Of a stretch of 64,000 nt of DNA, positions 1-12,681 are shown piece after piece. This DNA is from Epiperipatus broadwayi. Lineage: Eukaryota; Onychophora; Udeonychophora; Euonychophora; Peripatidae. The translations under genes were made by a program, and so were the position numbers. A model generated the notes under the pieces. That model was given only the letters and a program-made list of their open reading frames with translations. It was not told where the DNA came from and ran no database searches. Every line of letters begins with the position of its first letter. The stretch's first letter is position 1. The stretch spans positions 2,917,301-2,981,300 of the forward strand of contig JAQFVV010000143.1 of assembly GCA_028023455.1 (NCBI GenBank). The letters run 5' to 3'.

Positions 1-168
1 TATTTATTGGGCATGAGTTATACAATTATATATAACACGAGCATTGTACTCGTTTAAAATTGGGCAGGATTTTCGGCATATGAGCGCACTGCAGACACTA
101 CGACACATTGGGGTTTAAACTAAGGTATGAGGGTTTGGAAAGAGGTGAGAAATGGTGAAACTGTTTCA
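1..168. mobile_element. End of a long LTR (family L), left part outside the window
   Basis: This stretch matches the last part of the solo LTR at 15178-17866. Both share the block around GAGCATTGTACTCG, then GATTTTCGG, then AAACTAAGGTATGAGGGT, and both finish with GGTGAAAC...GTTTCA. The match stops after GTTTCA at 168, and sequence resembling the gypsy LTR begins at once. I infer that a long LTR or its parent element inserted into the gypsy 5' LTR, with CTAT at 169-172 as a possible target duplicate. The left end is not visible, so the duplication cannot be confirmed. Confidence 0.65.
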
Positions 169-462
169 CTATATATATATATGTCACTGTCTATTAACAT
201 TAATTATGTATTCATGTTTGCTGGCTGCCTGATCATAGCTGGGGACACAAAAAATTAATAGCACAGTCATTTCAAACTTAGGGGAAAAGTAGAGTTAAAA
301 TCATTAGTAAGTTAGTAGCAATCAGTGTTGAAATTTAGCAGACAGATAAAGGTTAGTAGTAAGGACAATAAACAGTAGTCAATTTATTGAGTTCATTTAT
401 TTAGTCAAAATAGCATAGCGGAATATGAGATTAGTAACGCATCGAAATGACTGTTATGTATT

Positions 463-1130
463 ATGCAGATAGAGAATTTCTTTACATTGAATGGTATCGA
501 AGATAATAAATGGAAAATAGCAGCACAGATGTGTTTCGCTGATAAAAAAGTAATTGAGATTATAAATAGATTATTTGAGATAGCTATTACAGAGAATGTA
601 AAGTATGTGGAATTAATAAAGAGCTTAAGTGATAGTTTTAGCTCTCATCCATTCTGGCACATAGCTCACTTAACTTTGTGAAATAGGAAGCAGTTTAATG
701 GGGGAAAAATTAAAGAATACAAGTCAGCTCTGAGGGAGTTAACTAAAGATTGCCGTTATGGGGATTTCATTGAGAAAATACTCATGAATCAATTGTAATG
801 GAGGATGTCTGACGATAGGGTCAGACAACAATTATTAACAGAACTGAAAGTCACATACAAAATGGCTATTAAGAAAGACATAGCATATGAATTAATTTTT
901 GAACATGCTCGGGTTTTTAGGACTAAAATTGAGGAAACCATTAACATGGGAGTGTTCAAGACAAAAGGAGGATACCATACTGTGGAAAACTGTGAGCAAT
1001 AAGAATTCTAAAGTAACATGTTTTTTGCTGCGGAAAAAGGTCACATGGCAAAATAATGCGAGCGGCTCAAAGAAACATGTTTTAGATGCAGTAATAAGGG
1101 GCATTTAGCGTGTATATGTAACCAGGTAAG
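463..1130 (+). pseudogene. gypsy gag relic with zinc knuckle
   Basis: 463-681 reads as the start of a Mag-type gag capsid region (IENFFTLNGIEDNKWKIAAQ is characteristic). It continues in shifted frames through a capsid segment ending near SDDRVRQQLLTE, with a stop at about 795. At about 1070-1128 a CCHC zinc knuckle is visible, CFRCSNKGHLACIC, which matches C-x2-C-x4-H-x4-C and would bind RNA during packaging. Stops and frame changes separate the pieces, so no complete Gag can be made. It is followed directly by the protease region. Confidence 0.75.
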
Positions 1131-1185
1131 TAATAGTAAAGGCAAAAGTAAATTACCAACGCAAGCAAATAGGGGAGATAACCAT

Positions 1186-1563
1186 ATGCTTAAAAACATG
1201 GATGTACAAAGGTTAAATCAGTTTATGATTAAGTTACTTTGTAGAAAAAAACTGTTGATGGAGATTGATAGTGGGTCAGGTATTTCCCTGATATCACTAG
1301 CAGGCTGGATATCTTTATCATCAGATAACTTGGAAAATAAATTAGAGAAAATGAACATTAGTGCACGTGATGTAAATGGAAATGCACTAAGATTATTAGT
1401 TTATGTGGCAGCACTGCTCATCAACGACTGTGGTAAAAAAATGAATCTACCTCTATACATAGTAAAAGGGAAGATTAGCTCCATCATCAGGAGGGAGTGG
1501 TTCCATGAACTAGGAATCCAAATTAATATTATTAAAAAAAAATCTCCTTTGAACAGGAAATGA
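1186..1563 (+). pseudogene. gypsy aspartic protease relic
   Basis: This 125-codon open segment begins just after the zinc knuckle. It carries the retroviral-type aspartic protease active-site sequence as EIDSGSGISLIS (D-S-G-S in place of the usual D-T/S-G-A/S), followed by a segment with LINDCGKKMNLPLYIV, where a protease flap and second strand would lie. In gypsy elements this domain cleaves the Gag-Pol polyprotein. The frame closes at 1561, before the reverse transcriptase, so Pol is interrupted here. Confidence 0.65.
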
Positions 1564-1669
1564 CATACAAATACCCTGATTTGTTTAATGAGGAATTTGG
1601 ATTAATGAGCTCGGTTGATATAGTTTCTGGAAAATGCATGATCAGTCATGTGTAAATCATGTACAATCC

Positions 1670-2850
1670 TGTTCACTCAAAAAGAGAAAGTGGCAGAACA
1701 ACTAAAGTCTTTGGCTGCTAAAGGCATATTAATGCCAATTGACATGTCGGATTAGGCCACATCTTTATTAGTGATAACTAAGCCAAACAGCGAAATTAGA
1801 TTATGTGATGATTATAGAGTTACTGTAAACAAATATTTAAAGAGGGAGCATACCCTGTTCCAAATGTGAGGGAAGTTCTAGTTAGTCTTCAAAATGCATC
1901 ACATTTCGCAACGTTGGACTTAAACTCCTCATTTCACCAGGTACAAGTGATGGACAAATCAGCTGAAATATTTACTTTGACAACCCTGATGGAATTATTT
2001 AAATGTAATTGTTTACCATTTGGTATATCAACAACCCCTAACATTTTTCAAGCAAAAATTAATGCATTGCTACAGGGCCTTGCAACCTCAAAGAGATGTG
2101 GCTGACAAGGCTGTTTACAGTATGTTAGAAGTTAGATAGAGCGGTAGTGAAATTAAATACCCAAAAAAGCATATAACCTGCAAAAGAATTGGTTTTTCTT
2201 AATCATATAATATCGATAGGAAAAAAAACCAGCACCAGAAAAAGTAAGAACAGTGCAAAATGCGATGAAACCTAAACATTAAACAACTACAGGCTTATTT
2301 AGGATTGATAAATTTTTACAAGCCTTTTTTAATGAATAAAGCACATGTAGCACCATTGTACGCCTTATTGAGAAAAGATCAACAGTGGCAATGGTTAGAA
2401 ATTCATGATGAAGCATTCAGCAAAACTAAAGCTCTATTGTCATTTGACAAATTGTTAGTTCACTTTAGTAGTAATTTGGAAGTGCGTTTAACTACAGTGG
2501 GATGGGTGTGTTTCTCTCATCCATGTTGTAAGGAGGAATGCCCCATTGCATATGCATCATGTATACTCTCAAAAACAGAGAAACTACATTCAGACTGATA
2601 AAGAGGCTTTAGCTATTATTTTCACTCTGAAAAAATTTCATCAATATATTTTCGGCAGACCGGTTCAAATAATAACTGACCACAAGTCACTACTAGGAAT
2701 TCTGGGCCATAATAAATTAGTCTCTGACCACTTAAACCCAAGCATGATGCATTGGAGAAATATTTTGTTATCTTATGACTACAAATTAGAATATAAGTAG
2801 GGCAAAGAGATTTCACATGCCGACGAATTGTCCCGTATCCCAGATAAAGA
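1670..2850 (+). pseudogene. gypsy reverse transcriptase and RNase H relic
   Basis: Reverse transcriptase pieces appear in order: KGILMPI and EIRLCDDYRVTVNKY (fingers/palm) near 1720-1840, then FATLDLNSSFHQVQV and CLPFGISTTPNIFQ at 1866-2105. The YxDD box region after 2100 is missing or scrambled. Connection and RNase H pieces follow at 2305-2800: LINFYKPF, then DKEALAIIFTLKKFHQYIFG and TDHKSLLGILG, then SHADELSRIP near 2815-2840. Stops and a frameshift at about 2550-2600 break the reading. The order and spacing are those of Ty3/gypsy Pol. Confidence 0.85.
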
Positions 2851-2889
2851 AGAACCAAGCAGTATGGAGATAGACATAAAATACATTGA

Positions 2890-3978
2890 CGTATTTGAAA
2901 TGAGAAATTCTTAATAGTAAAAAAGTAGCTAGGTGGATGAAAGCCAATGAAGGTTATCAACTGCTTATGGGTTGGATAAAAAACGGATGGCCTGACTTGA
3001 AGCCTCACTACATTGTCCCAGGGGTACTGGATAAACTGCAACAAGTTGTATATTTCCAACTGAAGGCAGATAGCAAGTTTTAAAGCTACTCTACAAACGT
3101 CATCCTGGAATTGCGCAGGCCAAAGCATTAGCTCGCAGCTACATCTGGTGGCCAAAAATAACAGAGAACAAGCAATACATCAAAAAATATACAGCCTGTC
3201 AATCTGAAATGAATATGAAGGCAAAAGAATATGATCCATAGCCAATAGCAACTAAAACCTGGCAGAGAGTGCACATAGAGCTTGCAAGTCCAATAAATGG
3301 TAAAATACTGCTAATATTTATAGATACATACTTGAAATGGACAAATTGTCACATACTAAAGGATATGAGTGCAAAAGAAACAATAGAATCATTAAATGCT
3401 GTGTTTTCTTGTCATGGTTTAGCACAAACCATCATGTCCGACCGGCACCGGATTTACTGCACAAGCACCCAGAATCAAATGGCCTCGCTGAAAAGACAAT
3501 ACAAATAATAAAAAAAAGCCTTTAAGAAATCCAAGAATGAAAGTATGCAGCAAGCAATATATAATGCCATGCTTCACTAACACTATCATCATCAGCTACA
3601 GGAAAACTATCAACAAAACTGTTAATGGTAAGGAAATTGCGAATTAAATTATCACTTCTGCTTTCAAATATGGCCGATAAAGTAGAGATTATCAAAAGTG
3701 AAAATACACTGGTAACTGTCGGAAAAAGTGAAAATACATATGTAATAGGTGACAAAGTTTGGATTCGAGACATGATAAGGAAGAAATACTTTCAAGGAGT
3801 AATCATAAAAATTATTAGCAAAAAAATAGTAATCATCCAAGTACAAGATGGGACGGCATACAGGAGACATGTAAATCATGTCCACCATCGATTCAAAGAA
3901 GGCTTGCAAATTTCAGTGGCCATACTAAAAACGGGAGACCTAGAGAATACAAGAGGTAGCAGAACCAACACCACATGA
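2890..3978 (+). pseudogene. gypsy integrase relic with internal deletion
   Basis: The N-terminal part shows the H-H-C-C-type region (HPGIAQAKALARSYIWWPK, then TACQSE) at about 3095-3200. The catalytic core follows at 3269-3450 (IFIDTYLKWTNCHILK) up to a degraded TIMSDR. At about 3440 the sequence jumps straight to HPESNGLAEKTIQ, so I infer that roughly a hundred bases between the second acidic residue and the final glutamate region are deleted. The C-terminal GPY/F-like domain (GDKVWIRD...ATAYRRHVNHV style) lies in 3625-3978. Without the complete D,D-E core the product cannot integrate. Confidence 0.8.
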
Positions 3979-4155
3979 AATAGTGTTTGAGGAGAATCAA
4001 AAGCCAGAAAGCAGTGTGTGTGTGCACCCAAAATTAGGGAACAGGAACTTCAATCAACTCCGCAGCCAAATATACTAACAACTAGATCACCCAGATGACA
4101 GATGTGGAGGCCATTTAAATTCAAGGACTATATGTAAACCTATGCAATTTTCTAG

Positions 4156-4169
4156 AATAAGGGGAGGAG
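4156..4169 (+). other. Polypurine tract of the gypsy element
   Basis: AATAAGGGGAGGAG lies immediately before TGTAAAATTTTC, the first bases of the 3' LTR. A purine run directly next to the LTR is the expected plus-strand primer site. Confidence 0.8.
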
Positions 4170-4949
4170 TGTAAAATTTTCAATTTATATTTAAGAAATT
4201 GAGTTATCGGTTGCAAAGTAAATTGATTAAAGAAATGTTTAATTAATCTAAGTTTTAAAAATAAAAGCTTTGATTAAACATGTATATATTAATTGTGTAG
4301 ATCTTAAAACTTAGATTATATGGAAATAAATTTCTAAGATAAATGGGAAATTAATATGCATAATTAAAAGATTAAGAGAAATTTCGTTGTACAATAATAA
4401 ACTCTAAATCCAATAATAATTAAATTGTAGAAGTGGAACTAATTAAAGTAAAAGTCAAATTACTCCAGAAAAGATAAGAAAACAAAAGAAAAGGAGAGTA
4501 TAAGAAGCCAGAGAAAAAGGACAGTGTGCTTTTTTGGAGTTGCTGCCTGTTGTTGCTAATTCCATGTGTTGTAGTGCAGTGCATCATTGGTGGACTTTTA
4601 TACCAAGGATCTCCGTTTCTGTATGTAACGAAGCTGATTAAGACTTTTAGCAGACCTTCCTGGTCTTATTATTATTTTGAAATGCCTCAAGAGGCTCGTC
4701 GAGGGTTTTGGTTTTAAAAAACTATAGACTACGTATTAGTTAAAGTACATCATTGTTTACCTTAACTATAGGAATATTTTATTCATTATTAACTTTATGA
4801 GTAATGCACACACAAGTGCAAACTATATGTATATTGATTAGTAACTATTTGTTAGTAAATTGTTTAATGCTACTATATATATGTTGTTATCTGTTACAGT
4901 TAATTATGTATTCATGTTTGCTGGCTGCCTGGTCATAGCCGGGGATACA
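4170..4949 (+). repeat. gypsy 3' LTR (780 bp)
   Basis: It starts TGTAAAATT right after the polypurine tract and ends GGGGATACA, giving the TG...CA ends of an LTR. Its final 60 bases match the 5' LTR remnant at 190-249. No open reading frame of interest lies in it; the 63-codon frame at 4526-4717 looks accidental. Confidence 0.8.
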
Positions 4950-5166
4950 GCAATATCATTTTTTATATTTGTACTATAATAAATGGTGAAATATTGTACT
5001 TATAGTTTCTGATAATTTTGGCTCCCTTTGAAAAAATTATTTCCTAACATTTATATATTTTTTACTATTTGATTCCTGATATGTGAACACTATATAATTG
5101 CTACAGTATTGCTTATTATCAATGTTTTAAAAATATTTTATTAAATTTTTTTTTTTTTTAAACTAG

Positions 5167-5948
5167 GAATTTATTATGGGCTTATGTTCACCTGAAAAAC
5201 ATATTTATATGCCTTGTCCATCACAACTTCATAAAATTTTGAGTTATAGTAAATGGCAACACATTTTACAAAGAAATACTAGAGCTGTTATTAGACTTAA
5301 ACCAGATAATTTTATTTACATTTTTGGTACAACATTAAATGTTCTTTTGGCTCAATCTGTTTTCGAACATTTAATTAATAGTTATCAATCTGTTTGTTAT
5401 GGATACCAATCAGTATTTGATTTTGATTCATGTCTTGAATCAGAATTTTTAACTATGTTATTGGAGTTTGATATTGATTTTTGTGACTATGAAAATATTC
5501 CTAAAGAAACTAAAAGAATTCTTCTAGAGTGGGTAAGAGAATATAAAAACTTAGACCAAGATGATAAAAATATTGACCATATTTTAAACAGTGATTTTGA
5601 GACAGAAGAAAGGTACAGTGATAGTGATGAAGTAGTCATTTTAGATATTGAATCACCAGAATTAAATACTAATATTCAAAAAAATATTAGGAAAAGAAAA
5701 AGAAAGAAGAAAAAACGTGCAGCACAGACTTCATTAATTAATGCAAAAGAAGATGAGAAAAGACATATTGTTTATGAATGTGATGTAAGTCCTGTAGCCA
5801 AAAAACAAGATGTGTATGGATTAAAAGATCTTATTAAAGATTTCAATAAAAATACAACTTCTTTAACTTCGAAAGATACTAAACCAGAAAATGATTTGAA
5901 AGACACTCTTCGTCCAATTGTTATCGATGGTAGTAATATAGCTTTAGC
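5167..5948 (+). CDS. N4BP1: N4BP1/KHNYN-like NYN-domain ribonuclease, exon A (KH-like region, basic segment, start of NYN)
   Basis: This is an internal coding exon of 782 bases. A strong acceptor precedes it (a run of about 15 T then AACTAG at 5166), and the donor AGC/GTAAGT follows at 5949. The frame is open from the first base; the ATG at 5176 is probably internal, with earlier exons left of the window. Residues counted from 5176: about 25-75 contain a KH-like stretch (NTRAVIRLKPDNFIYIFGTT); about 150-170 are acidic; a basic run RKRKRKKKKR near 174-183 could be a nuclear or nucleolar signal; the end is PIVIDGSNIAL, the first strand of the NYN domain with a catalytic Asp codon at 5926-5928. 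Vertebrate N4BP1 and KHNYN have KH plus NYN domains and cut RNA, including viral RNA. The exon ends with two bases of an Ala codon that exon B completes. Confidence 0.9.
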
Positions 5949-8592
5949 GTAAGTATCATTTATTTAATTTTTCTTAAAAGTTATATTAAATAAATTTTAT
6001 TGAAATTTTGTTAATAATATTTATTTTTATATAGTTTATTTAACATCCTCTTATTTTTTTTAATCTATCTGTCCAGATAAAATATTATAAATTCAATTTT
6101 ATTCACTTCCCAATTTCTAATCTAACTTGAAACTTTGCAGCTATATGTATTCCTGATGATAAAATATTTTTTACAGTTTGCAAACAATTTTAGCAAAAAA
6201 ATTAGTGAAAAATTTAAATGTTTAATTTTATATGAGATTCAGTATTGCTTACAGTACTCCTATCTAGCAGTATTAAATTATATCTAAACTTTTTTCATTC
6301 CTAATTTTGTCAATTATATAAAACTAAAACATAGAAATAAAAAAATTGAGAAAAAGGTTTTTTTTTAAAGAAATGCTTTTATTCATGTAAATGCTCCAAA
6401 AAATAAACAATTTTTCTTCAGATTTTATAGTATTCTGGTTATTATGCAACCAAACATAGAAATGTGAGATACTCACATTGAGAAGTAGTCTTAGTTATAC
6501 TGAATATATTTAAACATAATGCTCTTCCTTTTCATTTTTGATTGTGTAGTATCTAGAATACTGTGAAAGCTGGGAAAAAAAATTTTTTTTAGTTCATTTA
6601 TATGAATAAATTATATAGTTCTTATCATAAATATCAATTTTTTTTTTAAAAAATTTGTTTAATTTTTTTTTTTTAATTAGAAAGGGTTTTATCAAGTTAC
6701 ATATTCTATATATGGCAACGATATGGAATAGTGATTAATTTATTAATATATATGATCAAAAGCTTTTATATTGAATCAATTTTATGTATTTTTTAAAAGT
6801 AAAATAAATGATGGACTCACTGATCACAGATAGATGATATTTGCATTATTAGTATTGAGAATCACTTGATGCTGCAATCTGTTACTATTTATTATATTAC
6901 TAGCAGTATTTCAGATTGGCATTTATTTTTGCACACTTTTTACTGTCATTTGTATACACTCTCAAGCAAGCTTAAAAAAGCAAACATTTTTGATAATTTT
7001 TAAGTATTTATTTTATATATAATCCAATACAATTTATATACCCATGAATTACCCTTTTTTTAAACTTAGGTGTTATAATTTTTTTTCTTAAATCAACAAA
7101 AGCACATTAGATTGTGCATTAAGTATTAAAAAAATTTAATAAATGTTATGTATTTTTAAGCCTTTACTTAGAAATCATATATATATATATATGCACATTT
7201 ATGTAGTACTAAATTTTATTTCTTTTTTATATTTAATTTTTGTGTATGTGCATACTCATCTATTATCAAACACATTCACATAAACTATCTTTAGTAATAA
7301 ATTATAATGTTTTAAAGCATTATTGTAAAATGATTTAGTATTGTTGTCGAATTGATAGGAGTAAACTTTATTACATTTAATCTAAAATAATTTCTAGGAA
7401 TTACATTGCTGAAATTAAGAATTCAATGAAAACTAGATTACTGAACACATATATAATAAAGAAACCACACAGGACATAAATTTACTAAAAATGTTATTAA
7501 AGTGTTAAATTATACAAACAAAAATTACAAAGAAAAAAAAAAACTTTATTAGTTATCACAAATATGAACATGATTATTGAAAATGGCATTAAATAATTTG
7601 ATATATATAAGAAATGGAGACAAATCAATTAAAGATGATAGTTTCCATTTTTGAGTAGGGTTAGGGAATAGATGAACTATAAGGATACCTATCTTTATTT
7701 AATGATTGGCAATATTATTAGAAGTATTGGATTTTCACTAATGAATAGCAACAGCCACAAAATAGACTGGAGTTATTAGTTTATCATCTAATATACATTA
7801 AATTCTCTTTCTTATAAGAATGGTTATAGAGTTGAGTAGCATTAAGTGGATTACTGCTGTTAATGCAGATTTTAAATGCAAGCTAAGGAAGTTGATGCTT
7901 TGTTTTGATTATATGTTCACGATTATTGTATTATCTACTGTACCCTTACCAAAACGAGAAATCCTGAACAAAAGAATCCGGCTAATTAGAATATAACAAT
8001 ATTAAACTGCAATTGGGTTACATAAACAATGTCTATTAAAATAATACTGTTCTGATTACCTCAAGATACATTACTAAGATACAATATCTAATAAACCAAT
8101 ATTTTTTAATAATTAAATATGAGAAAACTTACTAGAATAAAATATCATAACACTTAGTTTCATATTAAATAATTAGGGTTCCAACTAGATTACTCAATCT
8201 ATTCATTTCAATAATAAATTTAACTTATAAATTTGCTCAATATTATAAATAAAATATGGTTATATCAAAATAACAAATATAATTATGAAACTCGTAACAT
8301 GAGACGTTCAGTAAGGTGCATTGGCTTAAGCATTGAGATACACCCCAAAAGATACATTCTCAATGGCATAAGAATATTACCTCACTAAATTCATGATAAC
8401 AGAAATACTACGTAATACTCTCATGTCTTTAGAAACACACATATAATAATCCTAAATATAATTTATAAATTTATTACAGTAATAATAAATTACTTAATAT
8501 TCCTTTAATAAAAATACTAATTGGACATTTAACATTAATTAATAATTTTTTACTTATCATCTTTATATAGAAAATTTATAATTCTCCAAAAT
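5949..8592 (+). other. Intron A, first part, no gene seen
   Basis: AT-rich intron sequence following exon A. It holds only homopolymer runs and short AT microsatellites (for example at 7178-7192). I see no coding signal or recognisable repeat up to the Penelope-like relic. Confidence 0.6.
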
Positions 8593-9292
8593 AATTTGCA
8601 TATTTTATTCCAGCATAACATATAAAATGGCTGGTCTGAAATCTTTCTTACACAGAAACGCAAATCTGTGCAGCTTTGAAGCTGATAAAAAGAAGAACAT
8701 TGAGTTGTTCAGAAGTGAATTAATAAACACAAAATATAACAAGAGAGCAATTGATAATAATATTAGAAATTTTAAAAACCATCCCATTCGAGAAAATAAA
8801 CAGAATAAACCCAGTATCTTACTTTCCATATATCAAAAATATACATAAACATTTATACACAATCTTTAGTAACGATTTTAGCTTGTGTTACCGCTCTCCC
8901 CCCAATTTCAACAAATGCGTAAACAATACTAAAGACCACATCCCCCCAATATATGCCCAGCAGGCCTGGCGGCATATTATGGTGAGACTAGGGCATCCAT
9001 CCACACAAGCCCCACACATGTATGCGCATACAATAAGGCTCTGGCTAATCCATCCCACCCTTCTATTTTTGCGCAGTACACAGCTTCTACAGGACACCAA
9101 TGCAGGCCAGACAAACCTCGCGTGGTGTGCAGAGAGCAGCACGGGTTGCGAAGGAGAATTAAAGAGGCACATTATATCATCTCTGATGTCCACACCATGA
9201 ATAAAAAATAAACATTTTATGCCATCTCCAGGAAGTGGCAAATCTAGGTCAACGAAAATCTAGTCCACCCTAATTTGCATACTTTATTCCAG
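8593..9292 (+). mobile_element. Penelope-like element relic flanked by a 22-bp direct repeat
   Basis: AATTTGCATATTTTATTCCAGC at 8593-8614 recurs with one change at 9271-9292. Between them lies a plus-strand Penelope-like coding relic of higher GC content than the surroundings. Penelope-like elements often carry partial terminal repeats (pseudo-LTRs), so the direct repeat may be a trace of one; it could also come from a local duplication. Confidence 0.5.
8627..9203 (+). pseudogene. Penelope-like element C-terminal relic (linker and decayed GIY-YIG region)
   Basis: The first frame (8627-8848) begins LKSFLHRNANLCSFEADKKK, like the segment after the thumb of Penelope-like reverse transcriptases. 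The next frame (from about 8820) reads FPYIKNIHKHLYTIF, then SPPNFNKCVNNTKD, the conserved linker before the GIY-YIG endonuclease. The endonuclease part itself is badly decayed; only a C-terminal end, LRRRIKEAHYII...NKK stop, can be read at about 9145-9203. At least two frameshifts are needed. Recognition rests on the order of short conserved pieces rather than on an intact domain. Confidence 0.6.
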
Positions 9293-9295
9293 CTA

Positions 9296-9345
9296 CTTAT
9301 TGAAAATGAAGGCTTAGACCTTCGAAAGCGCTTGAGTATAAAATG
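9296..9345 (+). ncRNA. Possible decayed hammerhead-ribozyme-like tail of the Penelope-like relic
   Basis: After the coding relic the sequence reads TTGAAAATGAAGG, loop CTTAGA, CCTTCGAAAGCGC. A short stem (AAGG with CCTT) followed by CGAAA resembles the stem II plus CGAAA arrangement of the hammerhead motifs reported in Penelope-like retroelements. The other core box (CUGAUGA) is only approximate. This is a suggestion, not a ribozyme call. Confidence 0.25.
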
Positions 9346-12045
9346 TATCATTTGTTAAGACAGTGATTGTCTATTGTATATAGAAATAGTATTTATATAT
9401 CCTATAGTTTACGTGTGTATTTATATTAACACAAATATAGATTTTACAGATATTCAAACTAATGCATAGTTGAATGTTAAATATTAAAATAAAAATAATA
9501 ATCTCAGGTTCATTTCTATTAGACTAATAATAAAATAAATTTAAAATAAATTAATTAATTAACACCCTGTAGTTAAATATGATGAGGGATTTTACATGAT
9601 ATCTAACTACTTTTACAAAATAACAACAAAAAGCAACTAAGATAACTTAATGACTCTAAACATTAAATTTATTTAATGATTAAAGTTTAGCAATAAAACA
9701 TAAATAATATAATAAGATTTTATGTAAACATTGTACAATCTCTTTGTTTAATGTGGCATTCTTCAAAAATATAATATATTTGAATACTGTGACAATATCA
9801 AGTATAACTTTCATTGGTGTTGTATCAGTTTAAAAATAATTATCAATGATTTTATCTTCTACAATAATAATATACTTTGTTACTCCATCAAATATAATAG
9901 AAATAATACCTAAGTAATCTTTAGGAGTCGTGCCAAATAAGTAATATTTCAAATTATTAATTTTCTGTGAATCATGTATGTAGAATGAAAAATCAAATAA
10001 CAAGCAGATAAATCACAACTCGACTTGAATATAAGTTTCAAAAACTGTTAACAAATTTTTTTTATAAATTAACAATATTATACTATTACAATAATTTTAT
10101 AACATAATATAAAAAAAATATTGACAAAGGTAAAATAAGAATTGACATTATTTAACATTAAAAATAATATTTACAATAAATCTTACCAATAAATAACAAA
10201 AAATAAGACAGCCTTCACTCCGGCTATTTCAAATAAAATAAAAGTTTACAATATATTTATCCTCATTCAGTAAAAATAGTATTCTATTATTTTGTGTTGG
10301 GAACAGTTACAATAAATTTTCCAATTTTCAAGAAAACTTAATATTACTCTTATACTATTATAAAATATATTTCTCATGATGTAACACATCAATATTAGTT
10401 TATATTCAAAATACACTTAAAATTCAACAAATAAATGTTTAAAAAAAAAGAAAAATTATTGAAAGACTTTCTTTGCAGTTTAGCAAAGTATCTTCCTGAT
10501 ATTTGAATATCAGAAATTTTTTTAATAAAAAATATGAATATCTCCCTCTATAAAAAAATTAACTATTTATTCAAAGTACTTAAGAGATAATTTCATAAAT
10601 TTTTATAAATGGGGTTGAATTATTTATAATAAAATTTAAAGAACTATTCATAAATTATATTGCTTGACATTTGTATTTCTTTTGTTTTTATATTCTTACA
10701 TTCATATCATTCAAAGTCATTTTTTTACTATTACTTTCATTCCACCTTAAATATGCACCTGTTCGAGTTAAGTGATCTCTACTACTTGTAGGAATATTCA
10801 TTATTCCTCTCTTCTGTTATATACTATGACAATCATCTCAACATTATTTGCAAAAGAAATTTCTCTATATTTCATCTTGCCCTCTCACAATATTATCAAT
10901 TTCAAACAGTTTAGTCATTATTTTACCAACTTTTAAAACTATCTTCTATGATGATTCTTGTGGTGATAGATATAGTGATTAAAGTGTAGGGTATGGAATA
11001 ATAACGAGAATGACCCAAACAAGTAAAATAATATCATCATGGATACAGTACAAAATCATAATAATAGGTCCGTTTTTATCAGGCACCTAAGATTCAAGTC
11101 ATGGCTTTATTATAGCACTTATTGACGATAATGAAATGCAATTATCCATAGAAAATGATACACAGCCCTATGGTATCTGTATATTTTAATAACTTTAAAG
11201 TATGAAAATATAATTCACATACAACAGTTTTCAACATATTCCTAATACCTAGGATTTTATATAAATATTACTCTCTCAACCACATCCTATATCTTTCACA
11301 CTGAATAACTTGTTTAACATCGTAAAATATACATACCGCATTCAAAAATAATTTCCAAAACAACAATATTAAAGAAAACAACAAAGATCTTAATTCATTT
11401 CAAGATGTTTTTTTTTAAAAGTTTTTAAGCACAAATGATCTTGATAAAAAAAAAACATACATCAATACTATGCATTTATTTGTTATTATATAATTTAGAG
11501 CTCAGTATTATGTCTTTCTCTGTATTTCAACAGGTAACATTCATAAAAATAACATCAATAATGTAATGATGTTATATGATGTATACATACTCGAGCATTC
11601 TCATTAAACAAATATTTAAAATATCCTAGGATGTTTCAAGACATTCATCTGCATTCATCAATTCTTTTATAAAATACAATTATAATTCTATTAACTGTTC
11701 ATTCAAGCAATATGAAATATTAATTTAAAATACTAATTAAGATGTATCATTTTTAAAATAAAATAATCAAGCAAAATATAATATAAATAATAAAAAGAAA
11801 TTACCAATGATCTCAACAATTATTAAGATCATTTATGGCGATCCGCTTCTTGGACCATACATTTAGAAAAAACAATTATGATTGTAATTTATCTTGTTCA
11901 GAAAATTACTTTCTGAATATCCTTTTTTTTTAAAATTTAATTTATTAATAATAGTAAATATTAATCTATTTTAAGATTAGATTTAAAATATAATAACAGG
12001 TTAGTTTTTTAAAAAATAAAAAAAAGTGTAATATTCTAAATATTA
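9346..12045 (+). other. Intron A, second part, no gene seen
   Basis: Very AT-rich intron sequence. I found no open frame with a recognisable family, no terminal repeats and no clear tandem array. Confidence 0.55.
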
Positions 12046-12125
12046 ATGTTAGACTTAATCATATATAATAACACAGCAAAAGTACATTCACTTTTTCTTT
12101 TAAAATATATATGTTCTACAATAAT

Positions 12126-12681
12126 ATCAACAAATTAAAAATCCTTCTCTTTTTCTTTTCAAAAACTTTATTTTTTTATCTTAATACTGAACATATATAT
12201 ACATTTATATAATACAAAACTCCAACGTTTCAACTGTTTTATCTCATACAGTCATTTTCAAGGATCTGCAACAATATTAAATACATATCAACAAATAAAC
12301 TTCAATTACATAAAAACTTTCTCTTACTTTAACATAAACAGTAACAAACATATTAAACATATAGAAATATATTTCACTTACATCTTTCTCCCACTGCTAT
12401 ATTTTATTACTCTTTCTTTTACATTGTTTAATTACAAATATATCTTAAAATCATCCAATAAACTTTCTATACAAATTTAAATACCAACTCTAATTTCCAA
12501 AAAACCTCCCCCTTTAAATTTTATCTAAAACCCATCTTAAAACTACATTTCTAAACTATATATTTAAATGAATATAAAACAAATATAAACATCTCCCCCC
12601 CCTCTCTCTCTCTTTTATACAAAAAACTTCTAACAATTTACCTAAACCCATTAAGTATTTATTTTAATTATACATTAATTT
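12126..12681 (-). repeat. Penelope-like 3' tail, left inverted arm
   Basis: This arm is the reverse complement of 14180-14737 with only scattered differences; for example a CT-rich tract at 12593-12614 pairs with GA/G at 14247-14268. It contains the last codons of the GIY-YIG frame, a 3' untranslated tail and the region near 12225-12265 whose complement reads CTGTATGAG...GAAACG, vaguely hammerhead-like but with an extra base in the first box. Confidence 0.85.

Larger units (their letters stand above)
169..4949 (+). mobile_element. Degenerate Ty3/gypsy LTR retrotransposon
   Basis: The order gag, protease, reverse transcriptase, RNase H, integrase, polypurine tract, 3' LTR is recognisable on the plus strand. 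Only the last 80 or so bases of the 5' LTR remain (169-249); they match the 3' end of the 3' LTR over the block TGTTTGCTGGCTGCCTG followed by TCATAGC. The coding part carries many stops and frameshifts and at least one internal deletion, so the copy is dead. Gag, zinc knuckle and integrase tail resemble the Mag / K02A2.6-like gypsy elements common in invertebrates. No clear primer-binding site could be read after 249. The element ends about 220 bases before host exon A. Confidence 0.9.

Noticed and set aside
3522-3773. 83-codon minus-strand frame
   Set aside because: Antisense to the gypsy integrase C-terminal region, which explains the sequence better.
8888-9241. 117-codon minus-strand frame with many cysteines
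   Set aside because: It lies opposite the Penelope-like C-terminal relic. No domain is seen, and the open frame follows from the local higher GC content.
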